Shown piece by piece: positions 11,601 through 20,700 of a stretch of DNA of 64,000 nt (position 1 is its first letter; each line of letters begins with the position of its first letter). Location: contig RBKR01000027.1 of the NCBI GenBank assembly GCA_004835665.1, forward strand, positions 584,217 to 648,216. Direction: 5' to 3'. The DNA comes from Phoma sp. XZ068 (taxonomy: Eukaryota > Ascomycota > Dothideomycetes > Pleosporales > Didymellaceae). The notes beneath the pieces were generated by a model. That model made no database searches, was not told where the DNA came from, and saw nothing but the letters and a program-made list of their open reading frames with translations. The position numbers were made by a program, and so were the translations under genes.

Positions 11601-13777
11601 GCGAGTTGACTGTGGCTAGACCAGCTGTTCCCACACTCGTTGAAGTAGAGGCGCGTCCCAGCCTGATGAAGATAGATCAAGTCAGTGGTCCCAGACCCGT
11701 CAATGTCCGCGAAAATAACCCTCTTCGGGTCAAAGTAGTCATCGTCGTCAAAGACAGGAGCGTTGTCCATTGTCGTCCTCGCGCCGAACACGCCGTAACC
11801 AAGATTCGGCCAGAAGCACACCTCGCCATTGCCGACAAGAACAACGTCCTGCATGCCGTCACCCGTTATATCAGCAAAGTAAAACCGGATCCGATTTGAC
11901 GGTGCATGTTTGAAAAGTAGGGCAGGGCTGTCGAGCTCCCCTGGCTCTATAATAAAACCCTCGGGAGCTCCAAATCCGCCGCGACCCAGCGAAGGATACC
12001 AGACAGCCTGGTTGGTGAAGATGGCGTCGGCGTGACCATCACCGGTAAGATCCACGAGTTGTATCTCATCACCATTCAGGCTAGCCTTGAAACTGAGATC
12101 AAACGGGGTCCAGGTCTGCCAATCTTCGTTCCCGTCGCTCTGGTAGCAACCTGCAACCCCATCTTCTGTCACGATAGATAGAAATCCATCCCCATCAAGG
12201 TCCATCGTCTTGAACTTGCCCTTCCCAGCAAGACCTGGTAGACTAAAAACTTCCTCCAAAGGCTCAAACATAGGATTCGAAACTAATGAACCATCATTTT
12301 GGACAGCATCGGTAATAGGCGTGATGTTCCTCTTGTAGTACCACGCCCCGTCCGTCTCCGTGAGGATACCGCAGACGCCTTCCCCATAAAGGTCGATCCA
12401 GCGCGTTGATGCAGAGGTAAGACCATCGGGGACATTCTCCAGTGCTTTTGGGTCCACCGGTCTCAAAGTGTCATCGACTGCCGGCTCCGTGTATTTGAAT
12501 TCCAGACGCGGCACCGTTCGCTTGACGTAGCCGGAAGGCTCTCGGCTATCTCGGCGGTACCCACATTGCTCTACAGCAGCAAGAAAAGTGTAAATGCTAG
12601 TATTCACCCCATCGGCTGCAGTTTGATAGTAGAAGTCGGTGCTGCGGACCAGGCAGTTCATTCCGACGTTCTCCTCGTTCGCGAAATGATGAAACACTAA
12701 GATCCTCTCACAGAGGCGGGCGGTCCGGACCTCGAAGCCAGAAGTGTACCTGGAGATGGCATCGGGACGATGTGGCCACGGGACTTGCTCCGTTGGTGTA
12801 GGGGCGAGTGCGTCGTGCTCACCGTAGTCGAACACCACCTCAAACATGTAGTCGAGGTCATCTAATGTCTCCTGACTAGGGAGCAACCTACGCTGACCGC
12901 TTTCGTCCAGAAAAGTCTTGCGATTTCCATACTTGGCGGACTTGATATATCTGTTTGAACGCCGCCGCGCATCATCCAAGGTTCCACGTCTCTTCTGATG
13001 CTCCAGTGTCAGATCCACCCCCGCGCCGTCCTCGGACTTGTAAGTTAGTGTCATCGCATTGCCTTTCCAGTCTCGAGTGTCGCTTAGAAGCCAAGAATAT
13101 ATCTGTTCTGGCGCGAGAGGGTTGTAAACTCTCGAGTTTTGAGATCTGCCGTAAATGTTAAGGACGTCATCCGCCGAATAGACGCGCCAGTGAACTTCCT
13201 CCACGGCGATGAGGCTACTCCATCGCTCAATACGGCGAAAAAGGCTCTCGATACGGGGTCGGTAACGATGGACAATAAATCCTGGAGCTAAGTCTCGGTC
13301 CTCGTGCCGCGATCCGTCAGGAAGGAGGACGGGCACGAGCTCGTGGGAGCCTGAGAGGAGGAAAACGTCTGATTCAATATCGTCTCGATACTTTGGCAAG
13401 CCTTTGCTTGTCTTCCGGCTCACGGAGTCAAGACCCATGGACCAGCCAAAGCCGAAGGGTCCCTGGCCCGAACCCGAGTCGTAGGAAAGGGAGAAATTGG
13501 GGCCGAAGCCATCACGAGACGGACTTGTCAGTATCGGCACTGTCAATGCCGCCGTACCCGTAACCGGGTTTGTCTCAAACTTCTCGCCCATGCCCTTGAT
13601 GGCCCCTCCGCCCTTGGGAAGGTTTGCACCGGGGAGTGGTGAAGCCTGCTCGGTGCTGTCTGGTGCTGAGGCATCCTTTGGTGTGGAAGCCTGTCCGGGC
13701 CGCTGGCCTTGATCATCATTTTTGGACTTCGCAGCTTTCTTTGAACCAGACTGGGCGTCCCAAGCGTCTCTTTCCAT
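5693..13777 (-). CDS. Tc toxin B-C subunit fusion (SpvB / TcdB-middle / RHS), 2694 aa
   Basis: Single uninterrupted frame. The first ~48 residues are polar with no signal peptide. An SpvB domain starts near residue 50 (motifs GFGPNFSLSYDSGSGQGPFG and FGFGWSMGLDSVSR). At about 520-700 four Asp/Gly-rich FG-GAP-like motifs (DLDGDG, DLTGDG, DITGDG, DIDGSG) fit the TcB middle region, a beta-propeller that docks on TcA. RHS/YD repeats run from about 1560 to 2260. The conserved RHS core (2262-2324; TGKERDEETGLNYHGARYY, then DGLNLY) is where bacterial TcC self-cleaves its C-terminus. The last 370 residues (2325-2694) are the variable cargo position. In bacteria this protein forms a hollow cocoon that stores a toxic domain and passes it through the TcA channel. 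It is intronless and divergent from the TcA gene, and looks intact. Bacterial origin is inferred from domain content and lack of introns; activity in this fungus is unknown. Confidence 0.93.
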   Translation of the reverse strand: MERDAWDAQSGSKKAAKSKNDDQGQRPGQASTPKDASAPDSTEQASPLPGANLPKGGGAIKGMGEKFETNPVTGTAALTVPILTSPSRDGFGPNFSLSYDSGSGQGPFGFGWSMGLDSVSRKTSKGLPKYRDDIESDVFLLSGSHELVPVLLPDGSRHEDRDLAPGFIVHRYRPRIESLFRRIERWSSLIAVEEVHWRVYSADDVLNIYGRSQNSRVYNPLAPEQIYSWLLSDTRDWKGNAMTLTYKSEDGAGVDLTLEHQKRRGTLDDARRRSNRYIKSAKYGNRKTFLDESGQRRLLPSQETLDDLDYMFEVVFDYGEHDALAPTPTEQVPWPHRPDAISRYTSGFEVRTARLCERILVFHHFANEENVGMNCLVRSTDFYYQTAADGVNTSIYTFLAAVEQCGYRRDSREPSGYVKRTVPRLEFKYTEPAVDDTLRPVDPKALENVPDGLTSASTRWIDLYGEGVCGILTETDGAWYYKRNITPITDAVQNDGSLVSNPMFEPLEEVFSLPGLAGKGKFKTMDLDGDGFLSIVTEDGVAGCYQSDGNEDWQTWTPFDLSFKASLNGDEIQLVDLTGDGHADAIFTNQAVWYPSLGRGGFGAPEGFIIEPGELDSPALLFKHAPSNRIRFYFADITGDGMQDVVLVGNGEVCFWPNLGYGVFGARTTMDNAPVFDDDDYFDPKRVIFADIDGSGTTDLIYLHQAGTRLYFNECGNSWSSHSQLASVKSLVAVQDASPIDLHGNGTVCLVISDPLPARESSMQYVDLMSGIKPHLLSQFENNLGSTTKIHYSTSTKSYLQDKMAGKPWVSRLPYPVSVVDYTETYDHISRNIFTSSYAYHHGHLDGTEREFRGFGMVEQWDTEKLSPITLPDGGSNLDTEMTLPATHSKSWFHLGTSLGSETFSRQYESEYYQHPALWLLPDTVLLGEIDALDEYDAYRALKGSLLRQETYMDDATAASTDDEIERAGIPVSISERNYSIIQLQPGTEHSSAVFTTAPREIFTFHLERNAQDARISHQITLERNKYGQTMREVAIGYGRRSEDLTLPTQWDRDEQTRQYITYTENLVTNPIDDPVQYPYAYRLPINCQRREYELTGTNTPEPELPFTYDHFSAKKFKLLEDAEEIAHDAQADITKLQKRLLVLARTICRSDDLKQLMPMGTMGVSGHIGQSYGMAFTAGNFDRTYQRGGTALVPSRDSVLTDRGGGGGGYFSSSELKAQRLFPANDPYDGYWTGAGYTFFSLSDDADMELAQARSHFYNVVRAKNVFEVQSSVTYDEYDFLIVEATDTTGNVVTIGERDAAGVRQSNGNDYRTLHPQLLTDANGNRSAVATDALGTVVGNAAMGKPGEPVGDSLDGFEYDLPESTMLAYLDNPTADPKAILKGAGERFVYDILAFARSKSSSTPKPAVAASITRVTHEASLTDDDTLEMHHSFTYSDGFGRVIQAKAQSKAGPVAKRDASGHIILDNESRPIMTDDPVSPRWTASGWAVYNNKGMVVAQYEPYFTHLAGYEFEVRAGVSTVAFYDALGRAVLAVNPNGTYTKTLFTPWTKEVWDNNDTVELDPRTDPHVKQYAAAYFASRPLFKTWLETRMALPLSDPRRQACDKARVHSMTPMISNFDCLGRIYLKTGWNRVRCAEHELDGQEWKQHTRIEFDIQSRGLAVRDANEESGGDMRGRIVEVFKYDMRGEAMVRRSIDSGATFYLLNAAGEPFYQWNDRGHRIKTVYDRAGRHLLTSLTGDEFAPGGPTSEVIVNYKVYGEHHPSAAALNINGKTWLVVDQAALYVNEKRDFKGLLLASSKRLCTDYKRTVDWTALTGIVSVDMDPAQVVDEAALAAVLDTKVNTETFRASTTYDGLDRPIERTSPNADGSPSTTVFEYEINSIKSISAVVRSASVNPLPVITSLNYNARGLREDVSYTNGVTIKYTYSTTGELLRLLSTRPTTVGVDVLQDLRYTYDPSNRCVRIEDAAQQRLYFRNHVVDPINEYTHDALYQLVRATGREHLGQPGNSPIPYTSDDSARSGPQPGDGGAMGTYREDYVYDHCGNMKRMRHSVDDPSAPGHTWTREYTYEERSMVEPGKTGNRLTSSSISGRTERYMYDNDGNLLRLPHLGGTSGTANVVWNYADKQKEVDLGGGGRAYYVYDASGQRVRKIIERAANLTQERVYLDATLELFRTHVSGRVTLERESFHVGDDQNRVALIETRTIDIDGSDRAPRQLWRFQLANHQGSTTVELDDQARVLSYEEYSPYGSTTYAGVQATLELPKRYRFTGKERDEETGLNYHGARYYAPWLARWTSADPGGGMDGLNLYQYCLSNPVHHTDGNGASPGSEMPEWLQHILKGIDAQEFFFKSVEAVESARKEIWIGRWLDKDLQQGWEAVKRFDIITKDRVIQVKYVELREAGAAAMKDAATLEARIASGLQDAKNEVKVLKEYLEGTRGKGWVNDRAAELWKGLTPDKAPTHTLVFVVEGDAKEVEQFRQLAKETTERVAKGHSVEVVEGSYRSVKEISKRSTERAAQRAALKAEKAAAKEIAEKAAGKAVKGAIVAGAAVSTAKLASKLIPGVGLVLAVKDLAEADNVTDGLIAGVEVIGSAMEMVPVLNVLGSAINMAMLGTRIGVAAYRYAEAQGAPAEQPPAETVPLPAPAPGPAVARTPAPPGLFDPVPDKRSGSLFGGGLGPFHPTETGASMTVFTFK
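5696..6805 (-). other. C-terminal variable region of the Tc B-C protein (putative cargo)
   Basis: Residues 2325-2694, just after the RHS core. Three parts are visible. (1) About 2340-2500 is mixed alpha/beta with RFDIITKDRVIQVKYV, in which Asp2383, Gln2392 and Lys2394 fit a D-x8-QxK arrangement as in PD-(D/E)xK nucleases. (2) About 2505-2535 is a Lys/Ala helix, followed by a Gly/Ala/Val-rich hydrophobic stretch (about 2541-2614) that could be membrane-active or a buried helical bundle. (3) A Pro/Ala tail runs over about 2630-2660. The nuclease idea is pattern matching only; I recognise no named toxin family. Confidence 0.4.
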
Positions 13778-14707
13778 GATCTTCTCTGATTGTTGGTGCT
13801 ATTGTGCTTCACGGGGTGAACAAAGAAAATGAACAAGATTTGAAGGCTTGCAGAGTGTTCGCGGATTTCGGAATCAATAAGCAATCTCACCTACCGGAAG
13901 AGGTAAGGAAGTCTAGATCTCTTGGTGTTTACTTCCATAGATTCAGTCCGGCCACACAGCTGAGGGCAAACATAGGGCAGTAGCTAAGGCATCTACGAGA
14001 GTAAGCCTCCGCATGGTAGCCTGAGGCCAGCAGAGGCCGGCTGTTAACCTGTCAGTACTGCTCAAGTACCACAAGCATAATGTGGTGTGAGTGTGAGCAT
14101 GCCAGCTGAAAGCGCAAAAGCGAGATCTCAGCTGTAGCTGGACTTCAGCAGCCAATCAGGTCGTTCGACTCAAGGTCATGTGACTACCCCTCAACGCCGT
14201 ACATTACAGCTGAACATCCACAAGCGAACGCCCAGCCTTGGTTGTCCTGTTCTATCGCGATATCCCTCACCGAACCTCGCATTTCGCCAGCAATATCCTC
14301 GTATGGGTGAGACCATGAAAGGGTATTCGCGACAATGTGAGAGCCGGGCGCTACGACCTTGCCAAATGGATAATGCTGGTTCTGAGGGACTTCTTTTAGC
14401 CCGTCACTTGCTTTCTCATCTACTTGCTCTGACTCGTCCCTGTAATTATCTGCAATTATCTAATATATTTTCTAAACGAAAGTGCTCAGCGTGGCGTCAA
14501 CTGCAAAGACATGATCACAACGCTGCCACTTTTTGCACTGCAACTAGCAACCACACGCTCAACTCAACGCTCCTTCGTCCTGCAGACTGACCAGCAAACC
14601 ACCAACATCTCCACTAGTAGCTTCTTTTCAAAATCTGGGTCGTTAGCTCCTGATACTTGTTGACGACTTCCATCCACCTAGAGCCCAGGCTTCACCAAGC
14701 GAACACG
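13778..14707. promoter_or_regulatory. Shared 930-bp upstream region of the two Tc genes
   Basis: Head-to-head spacer between the ATGs at 13777 (minus) and 14708 (plus). It contains one CCAAT box (14152-14156, in GCCAATCAGG) and no clear TATA box. The short frames within it are not gene-like. Co-regulation from this spacer is an inference from the arrangement. Confidence 0.5.
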
Positions 14708-17700
14708 ATGGCATCTACGTTCTTTACATCAGTCTTAGCGGTTGGAGCGACCGGAGCAGCCGTTACTCTCCTTCAATCCCAGCTTCTACAGCTTTACTCC
14801 GCCAAAAATCCGAAAGAACCGTTCCATATGTACATAGCGCCAAGCGAGCTTGCCACCGCCACGTTTGGTCCGTACACCAGAGTCGCCGTGCTGGCTTTCC
14901 AGAAGGAGAACCAGTCTCTGTTTGCATCGGCCCCCACAGGTAATGTCGATCGAGAGACGGCAGCTGTTCTTTCTACGCGTCTCAGTCAGGCCGGCATCGA
15001 TCTAGCCAATCCACCGCGATTCTTTATCGTGGGAGACGTGCGATACAACGATGGCTCGACCAGCCAGGAGCTGTCTGTGTCCGTCTATGATAAAGATTTG
15101 CGCGACGAGAAGCTACTTTTCACAGTGGCGCCAATTCAGGAGGGATTCTTCGGTGGCTCGTGCATCAGAAAACAGCTCATCCGAGGCGACGAAGGCAGGC
15201 AACCCACTTTGTCCACTCGGGTCATACTAAACAAGCGAGTAATATACGAAACTAGCGTGAACGAGGCTCTGTATGAGGCTCCGGCGCTGAGCTCTATCCG
15301 AATTCAACTCCAGCAGCGGCCACCCTCTGCTTCAAGTTCGGATAGTTTCACGTCCCTGATCAATGCCCTGGACAAAGCACTGCCACCCGTGGAGAGCAAG
15401 GAACAGTCGTATATCAGCGGGGCTGCACCAGACTCTCAGCTCCGCGAAAGAATCAGCCGCATTCGTGAAGACAGCAAATCGAAAGATCTGAGTTATCTCG
15501 TCCGTCTCAAGTCGACCTCTTCATTCTCCAAGGCAGCCCTCACGAATGTAGTGCTTGCTCATCGTCTGACAGCCACGGCTCAAACCGAGGCAAAAATTTT
15601 TCTCCCACCGGAACTGTTCTACGCTCTTCTGGCCACGGACACGTACAGGAACATTACAGCGCAGAGCTCAGAGAATCTGGGCCAAGCTGATCTTGACCTG
15701 AACACACCCACGGCGCCTTTGATGTACCGGCTCGCTCTCCTTGATGAGACAATTGTCAAGAGCGCACTAGAAAAAGCCGTCGCGAGAAACTTAGCGCCCC
15801 CTAGCGTCATTAGTGGAGAGTTCAGTAGAGCTCTGGCAGATTTGCGCCGCAGGGCAAGAGATTGGATTATTAGGCAGCCCACTGTAGAGGATCAAGTATG
15901 GACCATGATCCAAGAATTTCTGGACAGCGGGAAGCAGAAAGCGGTCAAGGATGTATTGAATGGTGAGAACATTGAGGGTGACATCTTCGACTTCCTTGCG
16001 AGGCTTGTCGGTGCCTTCAGCAAGAAAACAACCGCTTCTGGAGCGCAAGCCGCCAGCGGGCTTCCGAGGAGGCCTCCAGATTTACTTGCAGCGGCAGCAC
16101 GACTCAGGGCCTCTTCCACGGTTGCCGACCTACAGAAACTTGCTGAAGCGGACAACTCTACGCTGTCACATCTCATAGTAAACAATACGACTGACGGCAA
16201 TGTAAGCCACGATGACGCAGCAGTGAAGGAAGTGGCTTCGCAACTCGCTGGAGAACTGGTAAAAGAGTTCCCTACACATGCTTTCCGGGCCAAAATGCGC
16301 CGGCATGTCTCCAGAGCCAAAGAGCTAGACAAACCTCAGGCCGTTGTCAAGGAGGCCGCCAGCTTCGGCTCTCCAGCACTCTCCATCAACGCCAGTGCTA
16401 TCGCGCGATTTCTAGACGCGCATGATGACTTTGACTTGCGACACTCGAAAATCAACATATTCCGCACCAAGACTGAACTTGATCAGCAGACAAAATTGGG
16501 TGTTGCTAAGGTTCAAAGGGTCTTCAAACTCGCCCCCACGTTCGAGAAGACTCGCGCTCTGATGGATAAGGGGGTTCATTCGGCCGCCCAAATCGTGAGC
16601 ATGGGCCGGCCGCGCTTTCTAGCTACCTTTGGCAATACAACAGACTTCACGGATACCTCCGCGGCTGTCACGTATGACTCAGCAGTTAATGTGCACCTGG
16701 CCACCTCTCTGCTCGCGGGCAACCTCCAGGGGGCAGCAAGCGCACTTCTCCCTGCGGGAGTCTCGCTGCCTCTCCCACCGGCGAAGGTTGAGGCCTTGGT
16801 TAAGAACTTTCCAAACATGGCATCCCTCTTCCAGAGCGGGGACATATGCGCCTGTTCCGAGTGTATGACAGTATACAGCCCATCTGCGTACCTCGTGGAC
16901 GTACTTGAGTTCTTCAAGAACCGCCATGTTCTCGAGAGTGCCGACGGTCCCGATGCCGGCCGGACCGCAAGGGACAAGCTGTTTGTGCGCAGGTCAGACC
17001 TCGCAGACCTGGACTTGAGCTGTGACAACACCAACATCACACTGCCTTACATTGACCTGGTGTGCGAGCTCCTGGAGGACTTTGTAGCTCCCGATGGACT
17101 AAGCCCCGGATCCTTTCCCGGCACAGTCACAAAGGGGAAGATATCAGCGCCTCTGCTCCAACTTCTCCGCGATGGCCTGAAGCTGCCATTTACAGAGCGC
17201 GCTGTTGTCTCTGATACTTACAATAGCGGATTCAGAACTGTGAGGGACAGAACCTATGTAGTATCGCTAGGTCCGCCTGGCGGCAAAGTGAAGGTATTGC
17301 GACAGACATATGGCAACTCCGATTCACTATCTGCCAGTCCAGCCTATGTCAACAGGGTCGCATACGATCGGCTAGCTACGAGTACCTACCTTCCCACTCT
17401 CCCCTTTGACCTTACTCTGGCAGAATGTGGTGCCTATCTCCGACAGCTAGGTACCCCTCGAATCGAGCTCATGGAAGCTCTGGTCCCAAGCGCCGCTTTC
17501 GTAAATGCAGTTGAAAGCATCGGCATTAATGCAACAGAGGCTTCGCTAATAGTTAACTCAGATGTGGCTGGCCAAGAGAAGTACTGGAACACGGGCGACC
17601 CGGCCAACACGGTGGGCAAGTTGAAGAACGTCCTAGCCTTCATCACCGCCGCGAGGATCGAGTACACCGAGTTGCAGAGCCTCATTGATGCCACCAGCTG

Positions 17701-20700
17701 GCTGAATCCGCCTAGGGTGCCCCCTCCAAACCGAGGCGTTGACAGGGTGGGCGCCTTATTTATCAAGCACAAGGATAGCTCGTGTAACCTCAAAGAAAAA
17801 GACATTGAGGGGCTGGACACGGCGGCCCTGGACCGCATGCATCGCTTCTTACGTCTCCTGAAAGCCCTTGCACGGGTTGAAGGGGGACGAGAAGGCTGGA
17901 CAGTCGCGCTGCTGGATCGATTTATCACTGCTTCAAAACTTGGTGCGGGAGTGCTTAACGGTGACTGCTTGGCCGCCATTCGTGCCGTGAGTCGGCTTGC
18001 CAGCGATATGAGCAAAGTTGTTTTCACAACAACAGTCGCCGATATCGTCGATATCTTTGCCGGTCTCTCTGTGGTTCCAACATCGAGTCGCCAGCTGGTT
18101 GATGATACTGTGACATATAACTCCGTTTTCCTCAACCCGACAGCAATCGGTCTGGTTGATGCAGATTTCGAAGTCCGAAACATCGCCCTCAACGACTCAC
18201 CCACTCCACCAACGACAATTCCAAAGCTCCTCGCCAAGGCTGAGTACGTTGGTCGCAGTCTGAGCATCTCGCCTGAAGATTCAAAGACTTTGGCTAGACT
18301 GGTCTCGCCTACCAACCCCGATCCTATTCTTACCATTGACAATCTTTCCGCCGTGTTCGCAGTGGTTTCGATTTGTCGGCGCTGCAAGCTCTCCGTGGAC
18401 GACTACGTCACATTCGTCAGTCTAAGCAAAGTAGATCCGCTGGCTAGTTTGGGAAATCTCTCCCTATTCTCTGCGGCCGTTCGTAAGATTCAGGGTCTCG
18501 AGCTATCGGCTACGGACACGCTCTACCTCACGCTGCCTCCAACTACCAGCCCACTATCGCTGGAGCTGCCCGTTGGCACGGTCACACAGATTCTGATATC
18601 AATTCAGACGAAATACAATGACGTGCAGACAGCTAATCAGTCGCCGTTTGACGAAAACCTCAACGCCACCGAAAACCAGAATGCCGCCATTGCACTTCTA
18701 TCCCAGCTCAGAGGGGTCACGCAGCCCGACCTGAACAGGTTCAAGCAAATGCTTGCAGGGCATCTGAGTGCCAGCGACGGGGCGACCTTGGTCGCGGAGA
18801 AGCTCCATGGGCTCATTTCGGCCGACGCTGAGAACCTCATCGTCCAGGCTCAGGCCGCCCTGGCTGCCAGCCCTGCTCGTAAGGACCTGATGAAAGAACT
18901 GGCACGAGTGGTGTGCAGCACCTTGACTGAAGAGGTTGCCTCCAGCCAGCGCCAAACTGCGGTCTTGGAAGCTTTGGGGTACTTTGAGCTAACAGCCGAG
19001 ATGGTAGCCGTATTCCTGGACAACGTCCCGTCACTCCGGCTGTTGCTTGACAAAGCCCTGGCGACCGGGACTATTTCAAAAGCCAATTTTCCGCAGCAGT
19101 ACAGAGCGATTTACCTCTTCCATAGGTTGGCTTTTTTCATTACTAGAGTTGGGCTGCCAGAACCTGATGTGGCATGGCTCCTCTCCAATGCGATAAAAAT
19201 GGGCTGGGCAGACCTACGGACGCTTCCCGTAGAGATTGGAGACCCGAAAATACAGTGGCAGGACTGGCTATTCTTACTAGACTTTGTAGAGGCGGTCAAG
19301 CAGTCCGAGTATCCTACGTTGAAGAATGCGGAGAACGCTGCAGCGCCAATCTCCCTTCGCGGCCTCCTCGACTCCTCTATGTCTGCTGGAGCCGACTTGC
19401 CCACGGTATCGAAGTACGCAAGCAAGCTCATCGTAGGCAGCGAGTCTGTTGTGTCAAAGCTGGTGAACCACTTTGGTTTTACACTTGGCCACTTCAAGCG
19501 AGTTGCTACTCTTAGACAGGTCGAAACCGCGACACAACTGGTACGCAGATCGGGACTGCCAGTAGGCGTTGCCATAAGCCTCGCCAAAGCCACCACTCCG
19601 ACGCGTGAAGATATCACCGCCACCCGAGACGCTCTGCAATCCCGATACCCCGTCTCTGCAGACTGGCTTACTGTACTCAAGAATATCAATGATCCCCTAA
19701 GAGTCAGGAAACGCGACGGTCTTATAGACTATATCCTTGCTCGAAACAAAGGATCCCTGACTTCAGCCAAGGAGATGTCCGAGCTTCTCCTCATCGATGT
19801 CGAGATGGGGTCGGAGACTTTGACAAGCCGAATCATCCAAGCTCACCAGTCGGTCCAGCAATTTGCTCAGCGCCTACTGATGGGGTTGGAGCCAACACCA
19901 ATCGTACCAGATGATCCATTCTGGACCCACTGGACTGAGATGTCCCAGTATCGGCTGTGGGAGGCCAACAAGAAGGTTTTCCTATATCCTGAGATGTGGA
20001 TCGAGCCAGAATTGCGCGACAACAAGTCGGAGTTGTACTCAGAGCTGGAGACTGCGCTCAAAAAGGAGCCAATGACCGCTACCAACGTGGAGCGTGTTGT
20101 AGCTGGATACCTCGATGGCGTCGAGCATATTGCCGATCTTGAGGTCATGTCGACTTTTTACGATGCACCGCTGTCTACATTGCACGTCTTCGCGCGCACC
20201 AGGGGTGGCAACCCCCGCGAGTACTATCACAGAACGCTCATATTCGAAGCCGACTGGAGTCCGTGGGCAAAGCTCGCCGGCGTCGAGATATCTGGCAACC
20301 ACCTCGTTAGCTTCAAGAGGAACAGCCGCCTCACCATTGCATGGCCAATATTTACACTAGAGCAGGACCCAGTTCAGCAGAACACGCCGCCACCGATCCC
20401 GGATCCCAACAACCTGGCAAACGAGGCACCCCAGTCCAGGAGGCAGAGGATGAAGATACAACTGTCAATCTCGACAAAGGATCCTGATACTGGGAGGTGG
20501 TCAACGACGCTGACGTCACAAGAGGGAGTCATATATCCAGGGCCTGGGGAGGCGTATACAAATGCCGAAGACTTTCCTGAGTTTCTTGACCAGTCCACCG
20601 GGCTACAGTACGTGGATCTAGAAGGAAATTTGGGACAATGTATCTTGGTCTGCCAATTTGTAGGAGGGGTAGAAACCAAGCTGCAGGCAACCGTAAACCG

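Noticed and set aside
17434..18387. 317-codon minus-strand frame inside the TcA gene
   Set aside because: Antisense shadow: composition mirrors the TcA codons and no family motif is present.
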